Source: Anaerolineales bacterium
GTDB taxonomy: Bacteria; Chloroflexota; Anaerolineae; 4572-78; J111
DNA: 64,000 bases
Direction of reading: 5' to 3'
NCBI GenBank assembly: GCA_020634855.1
Contig: JACKAU010000007.1
Span: forward strand, 372,001 to 436,000
Both the position numbers and the translations under genes were made by a program. A model generated the notes under the pieces. The model made no database searches, was not told the origin of the DNA, and saw only the letters and a list, made by a program, of their open reading frames with translations. This document shows positions 51,242-60,302 of this stretch, in pieces (positions within the stretch are counted from its first letter, which is position 1; each line of letters starts with the position of its first letter).

Positions 51242-51696
51242 TGGGGAACGCAGCGATATCAACCAATCTTATTCATATTTTGCTGATTGAAGATGATGAA
51301 ATCGATGCCGAGGCTGTTGTCCGCGCCTTCAAACGCAAACGAATTCATAATCCGTTGACGATTGTCCCGGATGGCTATGAAGCGCTTCAGATATTGCGGG
51401 GGGACAAGGGCCGGTCGTCGATTTCTTCGCCTTATATAATTTTGCTGGACCTCAACCTACCTAAAATGAATGGCATTGAGTTTTTACATCATCTCCGCCA
51501 GGATGAAAGGCTTAAACACAGTATTGTCTTTGTCTTAACTACATCTGATCGTGATGAAGATAAATGGGCGGCCTACAAGCAAAATGTGGCCGGTTATATG
51601 GTCAAAGCTAGAGCCGGTCGTAACTTTGCCAATGTAACCACCTTGCTTGAAACCTACTGGCGTACCATAGAATTCCCACCCAGAGGAACGAAATGA
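51241..51696 (+). CDS. Single-domain response regulator (Rcp1-like)
   Basis: 151 residues, only a receiver domain. Acidic pair in LLIEDDEIDAEAVVRAFKRK, phospho-acceptor Asp in IILLDLNLPKMNGIEFL, Thr in VLTTSDRDED, and Lys near GYMVKA. This is the group that follows phytochrome-type and CheB/CheR hybrid kinases. Its ATG overlaps the kinase stop (TAATG) and AAAGGAG lies just upstream, so it is the direct phosphate acceptor of the preceding kinase. It has no output domain. Confidence 0.94.
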   Translation: MGNAAISTNLIHILLIEDDEIDAEAVVRAFKRKRIHNPLTIVPDGYEALQILRGDKGRSSISSPYIILLDLNLPKMNGIEFLHHLRQDERLKHSIVFVLTTSDRDEDKWAAYKQNVAGYMVKARAGRNFANVTTLLETYWRTIEFPPRGTK

Positions 51697-52802
51697 CTCA
51701 GCCGACCATTAAGGTGCTGCTGATTGAAGACGATGAAGTTGATCGAGAAGCAACTCGCCGAGCGTTGTCCTCTAGTTATAGCGTTGACACGGCAGCTATG
51801 GGCCACGTCGGACTACAAGCCGCCCTCAACAAACCGTTTGACGTGGTATTGCTCGATTACCGCTTGCCTGATGTTACCGGTATTGACATCTTACCTGACC
51901 TACTGGCCCAAAATCTGCCCGTCATTTTACTCACCGTTGAAGAAAATCCGGACATTATTATTAACGCCATGAAACTGGGCGCCCACGATTACATTGTCAA
52001 ACGGCAGATGACCCCGACCGCCCTGGACCATGCCATTACGAACGCGATTGAAAAAGTGGCCCTCAAACAAAACATCGAAGAGAAGCAGCGTCAAGTCGCC
52101 AAGCAAGCGGCCACCTTGGAACAACAAAACCGGCAAATCCGCGATCTGGCTTTGGCGCTGACCCTGGCCCAACAACAAGAGCGCCGCCGGATTGCCCAAA
52201 CGCTGCACGACAACCTCCAACAGATTCTGCACGGCCTGCACGTCAGAGTACTGCTCCTCAATACCGATCTTCAGCCGGAGCAACAAGCCGCCGGTCAGGC
52301 TCATATCGAAGAGATAGAAAATCTCATCGACCAGGCGCTGGAGGTGGTCCGAACGCTCAGTGTAGAGTTAAGCCCGCCTTTGTTAAAGGGCGACGGGTTA
52401 GATGTGGCTTTCGCCTGGCTAGCCGACCAGATGAAGCAGCGACACAGCCTTGACGTTAACCTTGAAGGTGAAGATAATTGTAACATTAACAATGACGATC
52501 TGCGTATCTTGATTTTTCAAATGGTGCGCGAATTGCTGTTCAACGTGGTCAAACATGCCGGAGTTGATCAGGCCCATCTGAAATATTTTACGGAAGACGG
52601 TCAGATTAAAATTCAAGTCATTGATGACGGCTCCGGTTTTGATCCGGAAACGCTCAACAACCACAAAAAAAAGGGAGCCTTGGGTTTATACAGTATCCAA
52701 GAAAGATTAAACCTTTTTGGAGGCAACCTTGAAGTTCAATCCAATCCAGGTCAAGGGACAATAGCCACCATATCCATATCTCAACAGCCTATTCAACTCT
52801 GA
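51693..52802 (+). CDS. Receiver-HisKA_3 histidine kinase
   Basis: 369 residues. An N-terminal receiver (about 5-120, phospho-acceptor in VVLLDYRLPDVTG, LTVEEN, IVKRQM) is joined by a coiled coil to a NarL-type kinase: H in RRRIAQTLHDNLQQILHGL, then HATPase with MVRELLFNVVKHAGVDQAHL, DDGSGFDPE and LGLYSIQERLNLFGGNLEV. So it receives phosphate and passes it to a regulator of LuxR type. Overlaps the preceding receiver gene by four bases. Confidence 0.94.
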   Translation: MTQPTIKVLLIEDDEVDREATRRALSSSYSVDTAAMGHVGLQAALNKPFDVVLLDYRLPDVTGIDILPDLLAQNLPVILLTVEENPDIIINAMKLGAHDYIVKRQMTPTALDHAITNAIEKVALKQNIEEKQRQVAKQAATLEQQNRQIRDLALALTLAQQQERRRIAQTLHDNLQQILHGLHVRVLLLNTDLQPEQQAAGQAHIEEIENLIDQALEVVRTLSVELSPPLLKGDGLDVAFAWLADQMKQRHSLDVNLEGEDNCNINNDDLRILIFQMVRELLFNVVKHAGVDQAHLKYFTEDGQIKIQVIDDGSGFDPETLNNHKKKGALGLYSIQERLNLFGGNLEVQSNPGQGTIATISISQQPIQL

Positions 52803-52816
52803 CCAACCAAACCAAG

Positions 52817-53239
52817 ATGTTAAATCAACCGTCAAAATATCAAGTCTTTATTGTTGAAGACCATCTGGCGATGCGGAAGGCATATGCAGCCCTCATCGAG
52901 CGTGAGCCAAATTTAGAAATATGCGGGCTGGCCGCCACGGCCGCCGAGGCGCTGCAAAAGATTCCTGAATGCAAACCGGACATCGCCCTGATTGACGTAT
53001 CGCTCGACGGCGTTAGTGGGATTGAACTCATCGAACAACTGCAAAGCTTATATCCGGAACTGCTCACGCTGATTATCTCCGGTCACGAAGAGTCGTTTTA
53101 TGCCCAAAAAGCGCTTCAAGCCGGGGCGCGCGGTTATGTAATGAAACAACGCGTTCAATTGATCTCTCAAGCCATTCAAGATGTACTAAATGGTAAAATT
53201 TATTTAAGTACTCAGATGAAGAAATCTATTTTTGGATAA
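52817..53239 (+). CDS. NarL-type receiver without its DNA-binding domain
   Basis: 140 residues. Receiver with QVFIVEDHLAMRKAYAALIE, phospho-acceptor in IALIDVSLDGVSG, and the NarL-type ending VMKQRVQLISQAIQDVLNGK and IYLSTQMKKS. In full-length NarL relatives this leads into the LuxR HTH; here the frame stops at IFG. It is either truncated or a phosphate sink. It sits between two NarL-type kinases. Confidence 0.9.
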   Translation: MLNQPSKYQVFIVEDHLAMRKAYAALIEREPNLEICGLAATAAEALQKIPECKPDIALIDVSLDGVSGIELIEQLQSLYPELLTLIISGHEESFYAQKALQAGARGYVMKQRVQLISQAIQDVLNGKIYLSTQMKKSIFG

Positions 53240-53259
53240 GCCGTTCCCTTTTAGCCCTT

Positions 53260-54030
53260 ATGATCGATAATAACCCCCTGCTTCCGAAAAAATCACCTAA
53301 ATCTAATCTTCAGGATAGTAACATCGGTCAATTGAGCGCCGACGAAAATCGGCCAGATAATAATACAGCCGACGCCGTGGTACTGACGTTAGCGGCTCAC
53401 CTGGCCGAGGCCCAAGAAATTGAGCGACGCCATTTAGCCCGCGCCCTACACGATGAAGTTGGCCAGAATGTAACGGCCATTGCTTTCACGCTGGATTTCA
53501 TTCAATCACAGCTCGATGAACCAGACCTACCGATCGACCTGGTGCGGACGCATTTAAAAGAAACCCTGGACCTGGCGGAGCAAACCACCGACCGCATTCG
53601 CCAAATCGTCGCCGATTTGCGCCCGCCCATGTTAGATGATTACGGCTTAATCGAGGCGCTTGATTGGTATGCCGACCATCTGGCTCAAATAACCGGCCTA
53701 GAAATTACCGTGCAGCAAACATACTTTGCCCCTCGTCTGCCGGCGGCTGTAGAAAGTATGCTTTTTAGAATCGCCCAGGAAGCCTTAACCAATATCGTTA
53801 ATCACGCCCAAGCTCAGTCCGCATCAATAACGGTTGAGGCTAAGGCCAGCACCATCCGACTGACTATTGCCGATAATGGTCTCGGTTTTGAGGTCGATCA
53901 ACCGGCAGCGTCACCCGCTCGCTTTGGCCTGCTAACGATGGTTGAACGAGCCAAAGCCATTAACGGCCGCTGCACAATTGAAAGCCAGCGTAACCAGGGA
54001 ACGCGTATTATTGTCGAAGTGCCACGATGA
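53260..54030 (+). CDS. Soluble HisKA_3 sensor histidine kinase
   Basis: 256 residues. No membrane helix or sensor domain beyond a short N-terminal tail of about 50 residues. HisKA_3 with His in ERRHLARALHDEVGQNVTAI, and HATPase with RIAQEALTNIVNHAQAQSAS, DNGLGFEVDQ and FGLLTMVERAKAINGRC. It needs a partner for input, possibly the receiver gene just before. It overlaps the LuxR-type regulator by four bases (ATGA), its likely partner. Confidence 0.94.
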   Translation: MIDNNPLLPKKSPKSNLQDSNIGQLSADENRPDNNTADAVVLTLAAHLAEAQEIERRHLARALHDEVGQNVTAIAFTLDFIQSQLDEPDLPIDLVRTHLKETLDLAEQTTDRIRQIVADLRPPMLDDYGLIEALDWYADHLAQITGLEITVQQTYFAPRLPAAVESMLFRIAQEALTNIVNHAQAQSASITVEAKASTIRLTIADNGLGFEVDQPAASPARFGLLTMVERAKAINGRCTIESQRNQGTRIIVEVPR

Positions 54031-54680
54031 AAACTACTATTCTGCTGGCTGATGATCATCCTGTTGTGCGCGATGGACTGCGCTTGGCGATCGATGCCCA
54101 AATTGATCTGGAAGTGATCGGTGAAGTAGACAACGGTCTCGATGCCGTTCAACAAGCCGTCATTGACTGTCCAAACGTGGTCGTGATGGATATTACCATG
54201 CCCAAGTTAAACGGCATCGAGGCGACCCGGCAAATTCTGGAGGTCTGTCCTGAGACCAGGGTAATTGTTTTATCGATGCATGCCTCAACCAAGCATATCC
54301 TCTGGTCGCTTCAAGCCGGGGCTATGGGCTATTTATTGAAAGGCTCGGCTAGCAGTGAAGTGATCACCGCTATTCGATCGGTGTCAGCCGGTCGCCGCTA
54401 TCTCAGTCACAAGGTAGCGGAGCAAATCGGTCAAGATCAACTGCACCATCTCGAAACAAAAGAAGTGGATAATCCCCTGGCCCCGCTCAGTCCCCGCGAG
54501 CGGGAAGTGTTGCAATTGGTGGTCGAAGGTAAATCCAGCGCTGAGATTGCCAAGCTACTGTATCTGTCGGTCAAAACCGTGGAAACCTATCGTTACCGGT
54601 TGATGCAAAAGCTCAACATTAACGATCTGCCCGGCCTGGTCAAATTCGCCATTCAAAACGGCTTAACCCCTCTCGAATAA
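54027..54680 (+). CDS. LuxR/NarL-family response regulator
   Basis: 217 residues. Receiver with LLADDHPVVRDGLRLAIDAQ, phospho-acceptor in NVVVMDITMPKLNGIEATRQ, Lys in GYLLKGSAS; HTH at about 150-210 (LSPREREVLQLVVEGKSSAE, YLSVKTVETYRYRLMQKL). It is the only DNA-binding output of the 46.5-54.7 kb island and is coupled to the soluble kinase upstream. Confidence 0.95.
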   Translation: MKTTILLADDHPVVRDGLRLAIDAQIDLEVIGEVDNGLDAVQQAVIDCPNVVVMDITMPKLNGIEATRQILEVCPETRVIVLSMHASTKHILWSLQAGAMGYLLKGSASSEVITAIRSVSAGRRYLSHKVAEQIGQDQLHHLETKEVDNPLAPLSPREREVLQLVVEGKSSAEIAKLLYLSVKTVETYRYRLMQKLNINDLPGLVKFAIQNGLTPLE

Positions 54681-54694
54681 CCCTCAGAATTTAG

Positions 54695-54799
54695 GCAAAA
54701 TACCAGGTGACAGTCACTTATTCTCGATAAAGCAGCCTCTGAGTCGTTCAAAAAGGTCGATTTAGCAAGCCCAAGTGACTGTCACCTTTGGAACTGCGT
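54695..54799. repeat. GTGACAGTCAC inverted repeat element, long copy
   Basis: GCAAAATACCAGGTGACAGT with CACTTATT (54695-54722) faces CAAGTGACTGTCACCTTTGG with AACTGCGT (54772-54799). Arms match the element at 38331-38401, with a longer middle (about 49 against 16 bases). It follows the LuxR-type regulator. Confidence 0.85.
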
Positions 54800-54912
54800 A
54801 AACCCTAACCCTCTTTTTGTCATAAATCCCTTACAGACAAAAACATAATTTACGATACTATAGAAGTTAGATAATGATACCAACGTAGTTCTAACCTAGA
54901 GAGAGTTTCAAA

Positions 54913-55656
54913 ATGGATCAGCTCATTCAAACCATCACTAACTTCCAAAACAATGGTCACAGTCATTCTAATGATGACATTGCCGCCCAAATCTGCCACC
55001 AGATTTTGTCGTCTGCGGCAAAACTGAAGGCTATAAATTACCTACTGCAAGAGATGAAAGAGAAAGCGCAGCCGATTCCCGGTGAAGTTGTTCAAATTGT
55101 AGACACCTTAGCTAAAGAGTTGCAATCGCTGGGCAGTAGCGTTTACCACCTCAATACGCCGGAAAACCTAAAAAATGTCGCTGCGCCCCAAAAATTTGAC
55201 CTGGTCACTCTAGTGGAAGAAACAGTCTTACCCTTTCTCGTTCAGGCGCCGGATCGGACAATTTCTAGAGATTATCAAGCCGGTCTGTTATTTGCTTATG
55301 GCAGCCGGGAAAAAACGCAAATTATATTAGATAATATATTGTCTAACGCGCTCAAATATTCACCGGAGGGCAGTCCGATTTATGTCAGGGTGAATATTTA
55401 TGCACTCGCTTCATCTAATAAACCCGCCTACGCCGCCGTCTATATTTCTAATTCCGGTTCATTTATCCCGCCGCAAGAGCAGAAAAAAATCTTCAATAAA
55501 TATTATCGCAGCAATGGGCGTCACCAATTAGGCCAAGGTTTAGGCCTTTACCTCGCTCGCCGCTTTGTCGAGATGCAGAATGGGCAAATGCACGTTGAAA
55601 GCCATCCGGTTGAGGGCACCACATTTTGGTTTACGTTGCCTTTAAACCACTGCTAA
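54913..55656 (+). CDS. HATPase sensor kinase-like protein with a degenerate H-box
   Basis: 247 residues. The first 90 residues are helical (AAQICHQILSSAAKLKAINY, LLQEMKEK), possibly a dimerisation domain with an untypical His (CHQIL) and not a clear H-box. The HATPase domain is intact: IILDNILSNALKYSPEGSPI, GQGLGLYLARRFVEMQNGQM, GTTFWFTLPL. The usual DxGxG box reads ISNSGSFIPPQEQKKIF, so ATP binding may be altered. It may act on another kinase. Stands alone between the island and the transporter. Confidence 0.85.
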   Translation: MDQLIQTITNFQNNGHSHSNDDIAAQICHQILSSAAKLKAINYLLQEMKEKAQPIPGEVVQIVDTLAKELQSLGSSVYHLNTPENLKNVAAPQKFDLVTLVEETVLPFLVQAPDRTISRDYQAGLLFAYGSREKTQIILDNILSNALKYSPEGSPIYVRVNIYALASSNKPAYAAVYISNSGSFIPPQEQKKIFNKYYRSNGRHQLGQGLGLYLARRFVEMQNGQMHVESHPVEGTTFWFTLPLNHC

Positions 55657-55695
55657 TCTGATCCGACCTTAACCACATCTAAACCGTTCAAAAGA

Positions 55696-55727
55696 GATCG
55701 AATAGAAATTAGATTCGGTCTTTTTTT
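55696..55727 (+). terminator. Intrinsic terminator
   Basis: GATCGAAT (55696-55703) pairs with ATTCGGTC (55713-55720), one G-T pair, followed by seven T. It lies about 40 bases after the kinase-like gene. Confidence 0.8.
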
Positions 55728-55937
55728 GGTTTCCTCATATCACCCCTGACGACGTAACCTGTGGCGTCGTTTCACTTATTACACAGTTGGGATTATAATC
55801 AGTCTCAAGGAATGCCATCTGTCCGCGCTCTTAAATCCACCCAAATAACTATGTCATAATAATTGCTCACGCAGATAGTGATGAAATGGTCAATCAACGG
55901 CAAGACAATTAAGGAAGGATAGGAAGGAGCCAACGTC

Positions 55938-58283
55938 ATGACCAGCCATTTCAAAGACCAACCGCAAATAAAAACCCCGGCCGATGTTCTGGAATATGTT
56001 TCATTGGGCGGCCCGCCGCCGGATAATAGCGCCGGTGACGATATTCCCCCGATACCGGAAATAGAGGAAACGGATCCCACTGCCGAGGTTGAGTCAACCT
56101 CTAACCCTTTTGTCGACAGTCTCAGCCACACGCCGACCTATCTCTCCAGCCCTATCCGTTTCTTAAAATCATACAAACTAAACTCCCTACGCCCCGATCT
56201 GGTGGCCGGGTTGACTGTGGGCGTCATTGCCTTACCGCAAGTAATTGCCTTCGCCCTCATCGCCGAACTGCCGCCGGAGATGGGTCTTTACGCGGCGATT
56301 GTGGCCGGCATTGTGGGCGCACTATGGGGCTCCAGCGATCAGATGAATACCGGCCCGGCCAACGCTATCTCGATTCTGGTGCTCTCCTCGCTGCTGGCTA
56401 TCGCCGCACCCGGGTCGCCGGAATTTATCCTGGCCGCCGGGATGCTGGCGGTTATGGCCGGTGTTTTTCAGTTAATCATGGGCTTGTCCGGGTTGGGGGT
56501 GCTGGTTAACTTTGTATCTCACTCGGTCATCATCGGCTTTGCCAGTGGAGCCGGTTTACTGATTGGCATCGGCCAGTTGAAAAACGTTTTTGGTTTGGAA
56601 TTTCAAAGCCGCAACGTCATCGATACCATTAGCAACACCATTTTGTTTCTGCCGCAAAGCCATCTGGCGACCACTGCCATTAGCATTGGCACCATTATCA
56701 TAATTGTGGCGCTGCGCAAATTTGCCCCCAAACTCCCCGGTCCCCTGTTAGCCATGGTTGTCGCCTCATTTTTTGTCTACTTTTTTGATTTGGGCAACGG
56801 CGGCGTCAAAGTGATCGGTGAATTGCCGAAAACGTTACCCCCGCTAGCCGACCTGCCCCTGCTGGACCTTGATCTGATTTCCAGATTGTCGGCCGGGGCG
56901 CTGGCCGTTGGGGCCATCGGTTTGATCCAAACCACGGCCATTGCCCGGGCTTTTTCAACTCAAACCGGCCAGCGGTTGGATAGCAACCAGGAATTTGTGG
57001 GACAAGGACTGGCCAACGTGGCCGCCGGATTGTTTAGCGGCTACGCCGGAGCCGGCTCATTTGCCCGTTCAGCAGTGAATATGGAAGCCGGAGCTAAAAC
57101 TCGCATGAGCAGCCTTTTGTCAAGCGTCTTTGTACTGGTCGCGATGCTAACATTGGGGTCATTAGGGGTTTATCTGCCGATCGCCGCCCTGGCCGGGGTG
57201 CTAATGGTCACGGCCTACGGGTTGGTTGATGTTAAAGAGATGAGGTTAATCTGGAAAGGCAATCGCAGTGATGCCATCATCATGTTGATCACATTTTTCG
57301 GCACCATCTTCTTAAAAATCGAATTTGCGGTGTTAATGGGAGTTTTGATCTCGTTTGCCTTTTACATCACCCGGACCAGCGTGCCCAAAGTCTTTCCGGT
57401 TGTACCGGATAAAACGTTCAAACACTTTGTCCGGCGGCTACCGGGCCGACCGGGTTGTCCGCAGTTAGGCATTATCAAGATTTCCGGCGATCTCTACTTT
57501 GGCGCGGTTAATCACGTTGAAGAGTTGATCATTAAACATATGACCAGCCAGCCGACCGAGCGGTTTCTACTGTTGCGTATGCACGGGGTGAACAACTGCG
57601 ATATCAGCGGTATCCGCATGCTGGAAACCATCCATCATTTGTACCACGAACGGGGCGGCGACATCTTTTTTATGAAGGTGCAAGATCCGGTTTTGGCCGT
57701 CATGAAATCATCCGGCTTCACCCAAAAAATCGGCGAAAGTCATTTTTTGAGTGAGGAGGAGGCTATTGGGCACTTGTTCTACCGGGTGCTTGATCCGGCT
57801 ATTTGTATTTATGAATGTCCTTTCAGAGCCTTCAAAGAGTGCCAAAATCTGCCTAAGAGCCATCACTCGTTAGAGTTGTCACCCATTCCGGCCGCCCTCC
57901 CGGACAATCTAACCAGGGTTAGCCCCGAGCAATTATGGAAAAATCTCCACACCAGTAACGGTGACCAACCGCTGGTCATCGACGTGCGGGAACCCCGCGA
58001 ATATGCCAGAGGACATATTCCAGAGGCGCGCCTCATTCCCCTGGGCGATATCATGGCTGAAGATATATCCATCCCCAAAACGCAGCCGATTGTCTTGGTT
58101 TGTCGCAGCGGCCGGCGGAGCAATCGAGCGGCATCGGCCTTAAACCAGCAAGGATTTGAAAATATATCGATTCTGAAAGGTGGCTTGCTGGCATGGGAAG
58201 CGGCCGATTTACTGGAAGCAGTGGAGCTTCGCACTAATTTAAAACCAAGGAGCGAACATAATGGATCGAACACCATCGCGTAA
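55938..58283 (+). CDS. SulP-family anion transporter with STAS and rhodanese domains
   Basis: 781 residues. After a cytoplasmic N-terminus of about 75 residues comes the SulP membrane domain (about 80-480; DLVAGLTVGVIALPQVIAFA, GSFARSAVNMEAGAKTRMSS). A STAS domain follows (about 505-610; GIIKISGDLYFGAVNHVEEL, NNCDISGIRMLETIHHLY), then a short Cys-containing linker (AICIYECPFRAFKECQNLP), and a rhodanese domain (about 665-765) with VIDVREPREYARGHIPEA and the active Cys in VLVCRSGRRSNRA (C722). SulP proteins carry sulfate or bicarbonate; a fused sulfur-transferase suggests sulfate or another sulfur anion, but bicarbonate transport is not excluded. AAGGAGCC precedes the ATG. Overlaps glpX by 23 bases. 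Confidence 0.92.
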   Translation: MTSHFKDQPQIKTPADVLEYVSLGGPPPDNSAGDDIPPIPEIEETDPTAEVESTSNPFVDSLSHTPTYLSSPIRFLKSYKLNSLRPDLVAGLTVGVIALPQVIAFALIAELPPEMGLYAAIVAGIVGALWGSSDQMNTGPANAISILVLSSLLAIAAPGSPEFILAAGMLAVMAGVFQLIMGLSGLGVLVNFVSHSVIIGFASGAGLLIGIGQLKNVFGLEFQSRNVIDTISNTILFLPQSHLATTAISIGTIIIIVALRKFAPKLPGPLLAMVVASFFVYFFDLGNGGVKVIGELPKTLPPLADLPLLDLDLISRLSAGALAVGAIGLIQTTAIARAFSTQTGQRLDSNQEFVGQGLANVAAGLFSGYAGAGSFARSAVNMEAGAKTRMSSLLSSVFVLVAMLTLGSLGVYLPIAALAGVLMVTAYGLVDVKEMRLIWKGNRSDAIIMLITFFGTIFLKIEFAVLMGVLISFAFYITRTSVPKVFPVVPDKTFKHFVRRLPGRPGCPQLGIIKISGDLYFGAVNHVEELIIKHMTSQPTERFLLLRMHGVNNCDISGIRMLETIHHLYHERGGDIFFMKVQDPVLAVMKSSGFTQKIGESHFLSEEEAIGHLFYRVLDPAICIYECPFRAFKECQNLPKSHHSLELSPIPAALPDNLTRVSPEQLWKNLHTSNGDQPLVIDVREPREYARGHIPEARLIPLGDIMAEDISIPKTQPIVLVCRSGRRSNRAASALNQQGFENISILKGGLLAWEAADLLEAVELRTNLKPRSEHNGSNTIA

Positions 58284-59232
58284 TATTGGGCTTGATTTAG
58301 TCCGTGTCACAGAAGCTACGGCGCTTACGGCGGGGCGCTGGTTGGGGTTGGGCAATCGCGAGATGACCCATCGCGCCGCAACCGAGGCTATGAGTTTAGC
58401 GCTAGCCTCGATTAATATTGACGGCTACATTGTCATTGGCGAAGAAGGCCGAATTAAAGAACATACCCCACTCGATACCGGCCGGCGGGTCGGCACCGGC
58501 CAAGGGCCGGAAGTTGATGTGGTGGTCGATCCTATCGACGGCACTAATTCCGTGGTTACCGGGCGAACGGGCGCAATTTCGGTTATCTGTGTCGCGCCGC
58601 GTCATTCGATGTGGGATTGCAAACCGGCCGCTTACATGGATAAAATCATTGTCGATGCTGACGCCGCCGACGCACTGATACCGGAATGTATGGACGCCCC
58701 GGCCGGCTGGACGCTGGCGGCCATTGCCCGCACCAAAGGGAAATCGATTCGCGATTTACAAGTTATTGTCCTGGACCGACCCCGCCACAAGGATTTGATC
58801 GAAGAGATTCGCAAATCGGGGGCGCGGGTACTGCTCCGGCCGGACGGCGACACCGCCGGCGCGCTCATTGCCGCCACCCCCGGCGCCGGCCCGGATGTTC
58901 TGATGGGCATCGGCGGCGCGTCTGAAGGCGTCACCGCCGCCTGCGGCGTAAGAGCTATTGGGGGGGCGATGCTGGCTCGACTGGCGCCTCAAAGTGATGA
59001 TGAATGGACAGCCGTTAAAGAGGCCGGTATGGATACCAAACGTATCCTCACCTGCCATGAATTGGTCTCTAGTAATCAGATTTTTTTGGCGGCGACCGGC
59101 ATCACCGACGGGCCGCTGTTGAATGGAGTCGAATATTGGGGCCATCGAGCCAAAACCTATTCACTGGTTCTTCGGGGCGAAACCGGCACCCGGCGTACGA
59201 TCCACGCCGAGCACCGGGTGGCGTTAGAGTAA
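58261..59232 (+). CDS. glpX: Fructose-1,6-bisphosphatase class II
   Basis: 323 residues. GlpX signature MTHRAATEAMSLALASINID, IGEEGRIKEHTPL, DVVVDPIDGTNSVVTGR (metal site DPIDGT) and GIGGASEGVTAACGVRAIGG. It removes the 1-phosphate of fructose 1,6-bisphosphate, the last steps of gluconeogenesis or, with sedoheptulose activity, of the Calvin cycle. The Shine-Dalgarno AAGGAG lies inside the end of the transporter gene, so the two are coupled. Coupling to an anion transporter would suit bicarbonate-linked carbon metabolism, but that is speculation. Confidence 0.95.
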   Translation: MDRTPSRNIGLDLVRVTEATALTAGRWLGLGNREMTHRAATEAMSLALASINIDGYIVIGEEGRIKEHTPLDTGRRVGTGQGPEVDVVVDPIDGTNSVVTGRTGAISVICVAPRHSMWDCKPAAYMDKIIVDADAADALIPECMDAPAGWTLAAIARTKGKSIRDLQVIVLDRPRHKDLIEEIRKSGARVLLRPDGDTAGALIAATPGAGPDVLMGIGGASEGVTAACGVRAIGGAMLARLAPQSDDEWTAVKEAGMDTKRILTCHELVSSNQIFLAATGITDGPLLNGVEYWGHRAKTYSLVLRGETGTRRTIHAEHRVALE

Positions 59233-59243
59233 AACGACGGCCG

Positions 59244-60302
59244 CTAGTGACCGCCTTTAATCACCTCATGCACAAAACTCAATTTTTCAATCGCTTTTGG
59301 CGACAGCACAAAGGGATACATGTCCGGCTGGCCCATGCTTCTGTTGATGCTATTAAGCGCGTATGTTAGCGGTAACCACCGATCAACAATGTTTTGAAAC
59401 TCCTGGCTGTAGAGATCGGCCATCGTTAGGGATGATCTGCTGCTGCCGGCCTTCAACCTAACCGTTACGCCAAACTCTCGGGCCGTTTCGATGGCATCCG
59501 TAATATGTAGATAATGGGCCCACGTTTCAGCCCAGTCTTCCCAAGCGTGGGCGCCGGCGTAAACGCTGACAAACTGTTCCTGCCAGTTCGATGGCGGGTC
59601 CGCTTGATAATGCCGCTCCAGAGCCTGACCATAATCTTCCTGCTCATTGCCGAACAATAGGCGAAAAGGCTCCAGCCACTCACTGTTCTGGACTAACAGC
59701 ATCCAATAGTAGTGGCCGATTTCGTGCCGAAAGTGCCCCAGCAAAGTCCGATAGGGTTCGTCCATCGCTACTCGGGTTTGTTCTCGCGTGACGCTGTCCG
59801 CTTCAAAGATGTTGATGGTGATCAGACCATCGGCATGACCGGTGGTTACGGGTTCAGCATCGTCGCCGGTCGGAGCCAAAAAATCAAAGGCCAAGCCCCT
59901 TTCCGGGTCTTGCTCCTTATCAACAACCGGCAGCCCCAAAGCCCACAAACTATAAATCAGCCGCCGCTTGGCCACCTCCAAATCAGCCCACAATTTCCGA
60001 TTGTTACCTTCATTCAGATTGGGAATGGTTTGGTTGAGCCGGCAGGAGCGACAGAACGGGTTCGGGTCATCGGCCGAAATCAGCCAATTACATACGTTTT
60101 CCTGGGTGTAATTGGCGCATAACCGAAACTGTTGGTGACTCACGGTCGAATCAAGTGGCTGCCACAGTTGATTGTCAATCGGATTTAGCGCAGTCAACAC
60201 CTGCGCCTCAGGAATGTAGCCCAGTTGGTACCCGCAGTGTAAACATTGGGTATTTTCAAAGAAAAGCAATTGCCCGCAATTTTGACACTGAAAGCTTTTC
60301 AT
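59244..60302 (-). CDS. Zinc-binding metallopeptidase family protein
   Basis: 352 residues. N-terminal zinc ribbon CQNCGQLLFFENTQCLHCG, a second Cys group (LCANYTQENVCNWLI, FCRSCRLNQT), then the metalloprotease site HFRHEIGHYYWMLL (HExGH-type) and a downstream acidic residue in WEDWAETWAHYLHI. This matches the putative zinc-binding metallopeptidase family (PF15887-like). No signal peptide, so it is cytoplasmic. The role is unknown. Convergent with glpX with a gap of 11 bases. Confidence 0.9.
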   Translation of the reverse strand: MKSFQCQNCGQLLFFENTQCLHCGYQLGYIPEAQVLTALNPIDNQLWQPLDSTVSHQQFRLCANYTQENVCNWLISADDPNPFCRSCRLNQTIPNLNEGNNRKLWADLEVAKRRLIYSLWALGLPVVDKEQDPERGLAFDFLAPTGDDAEPVTTGHADGLITINIFEADSVTREQTRVAMDEPYRTLLGHFRHEIGHYYWMLLVQNSEWLEPFRLLFGNEQEDYGQALERHYQADPPSNWQEQFVSVYAGAHAWEDWAETWAHYLHITDAIETAREFGVTVRLKAGSSRSSLTMADLYSQEFQNIVDRWLPLTYALNSINRSMGQPDMYPFVLSPKAIEKLSFVHEVIKGGH

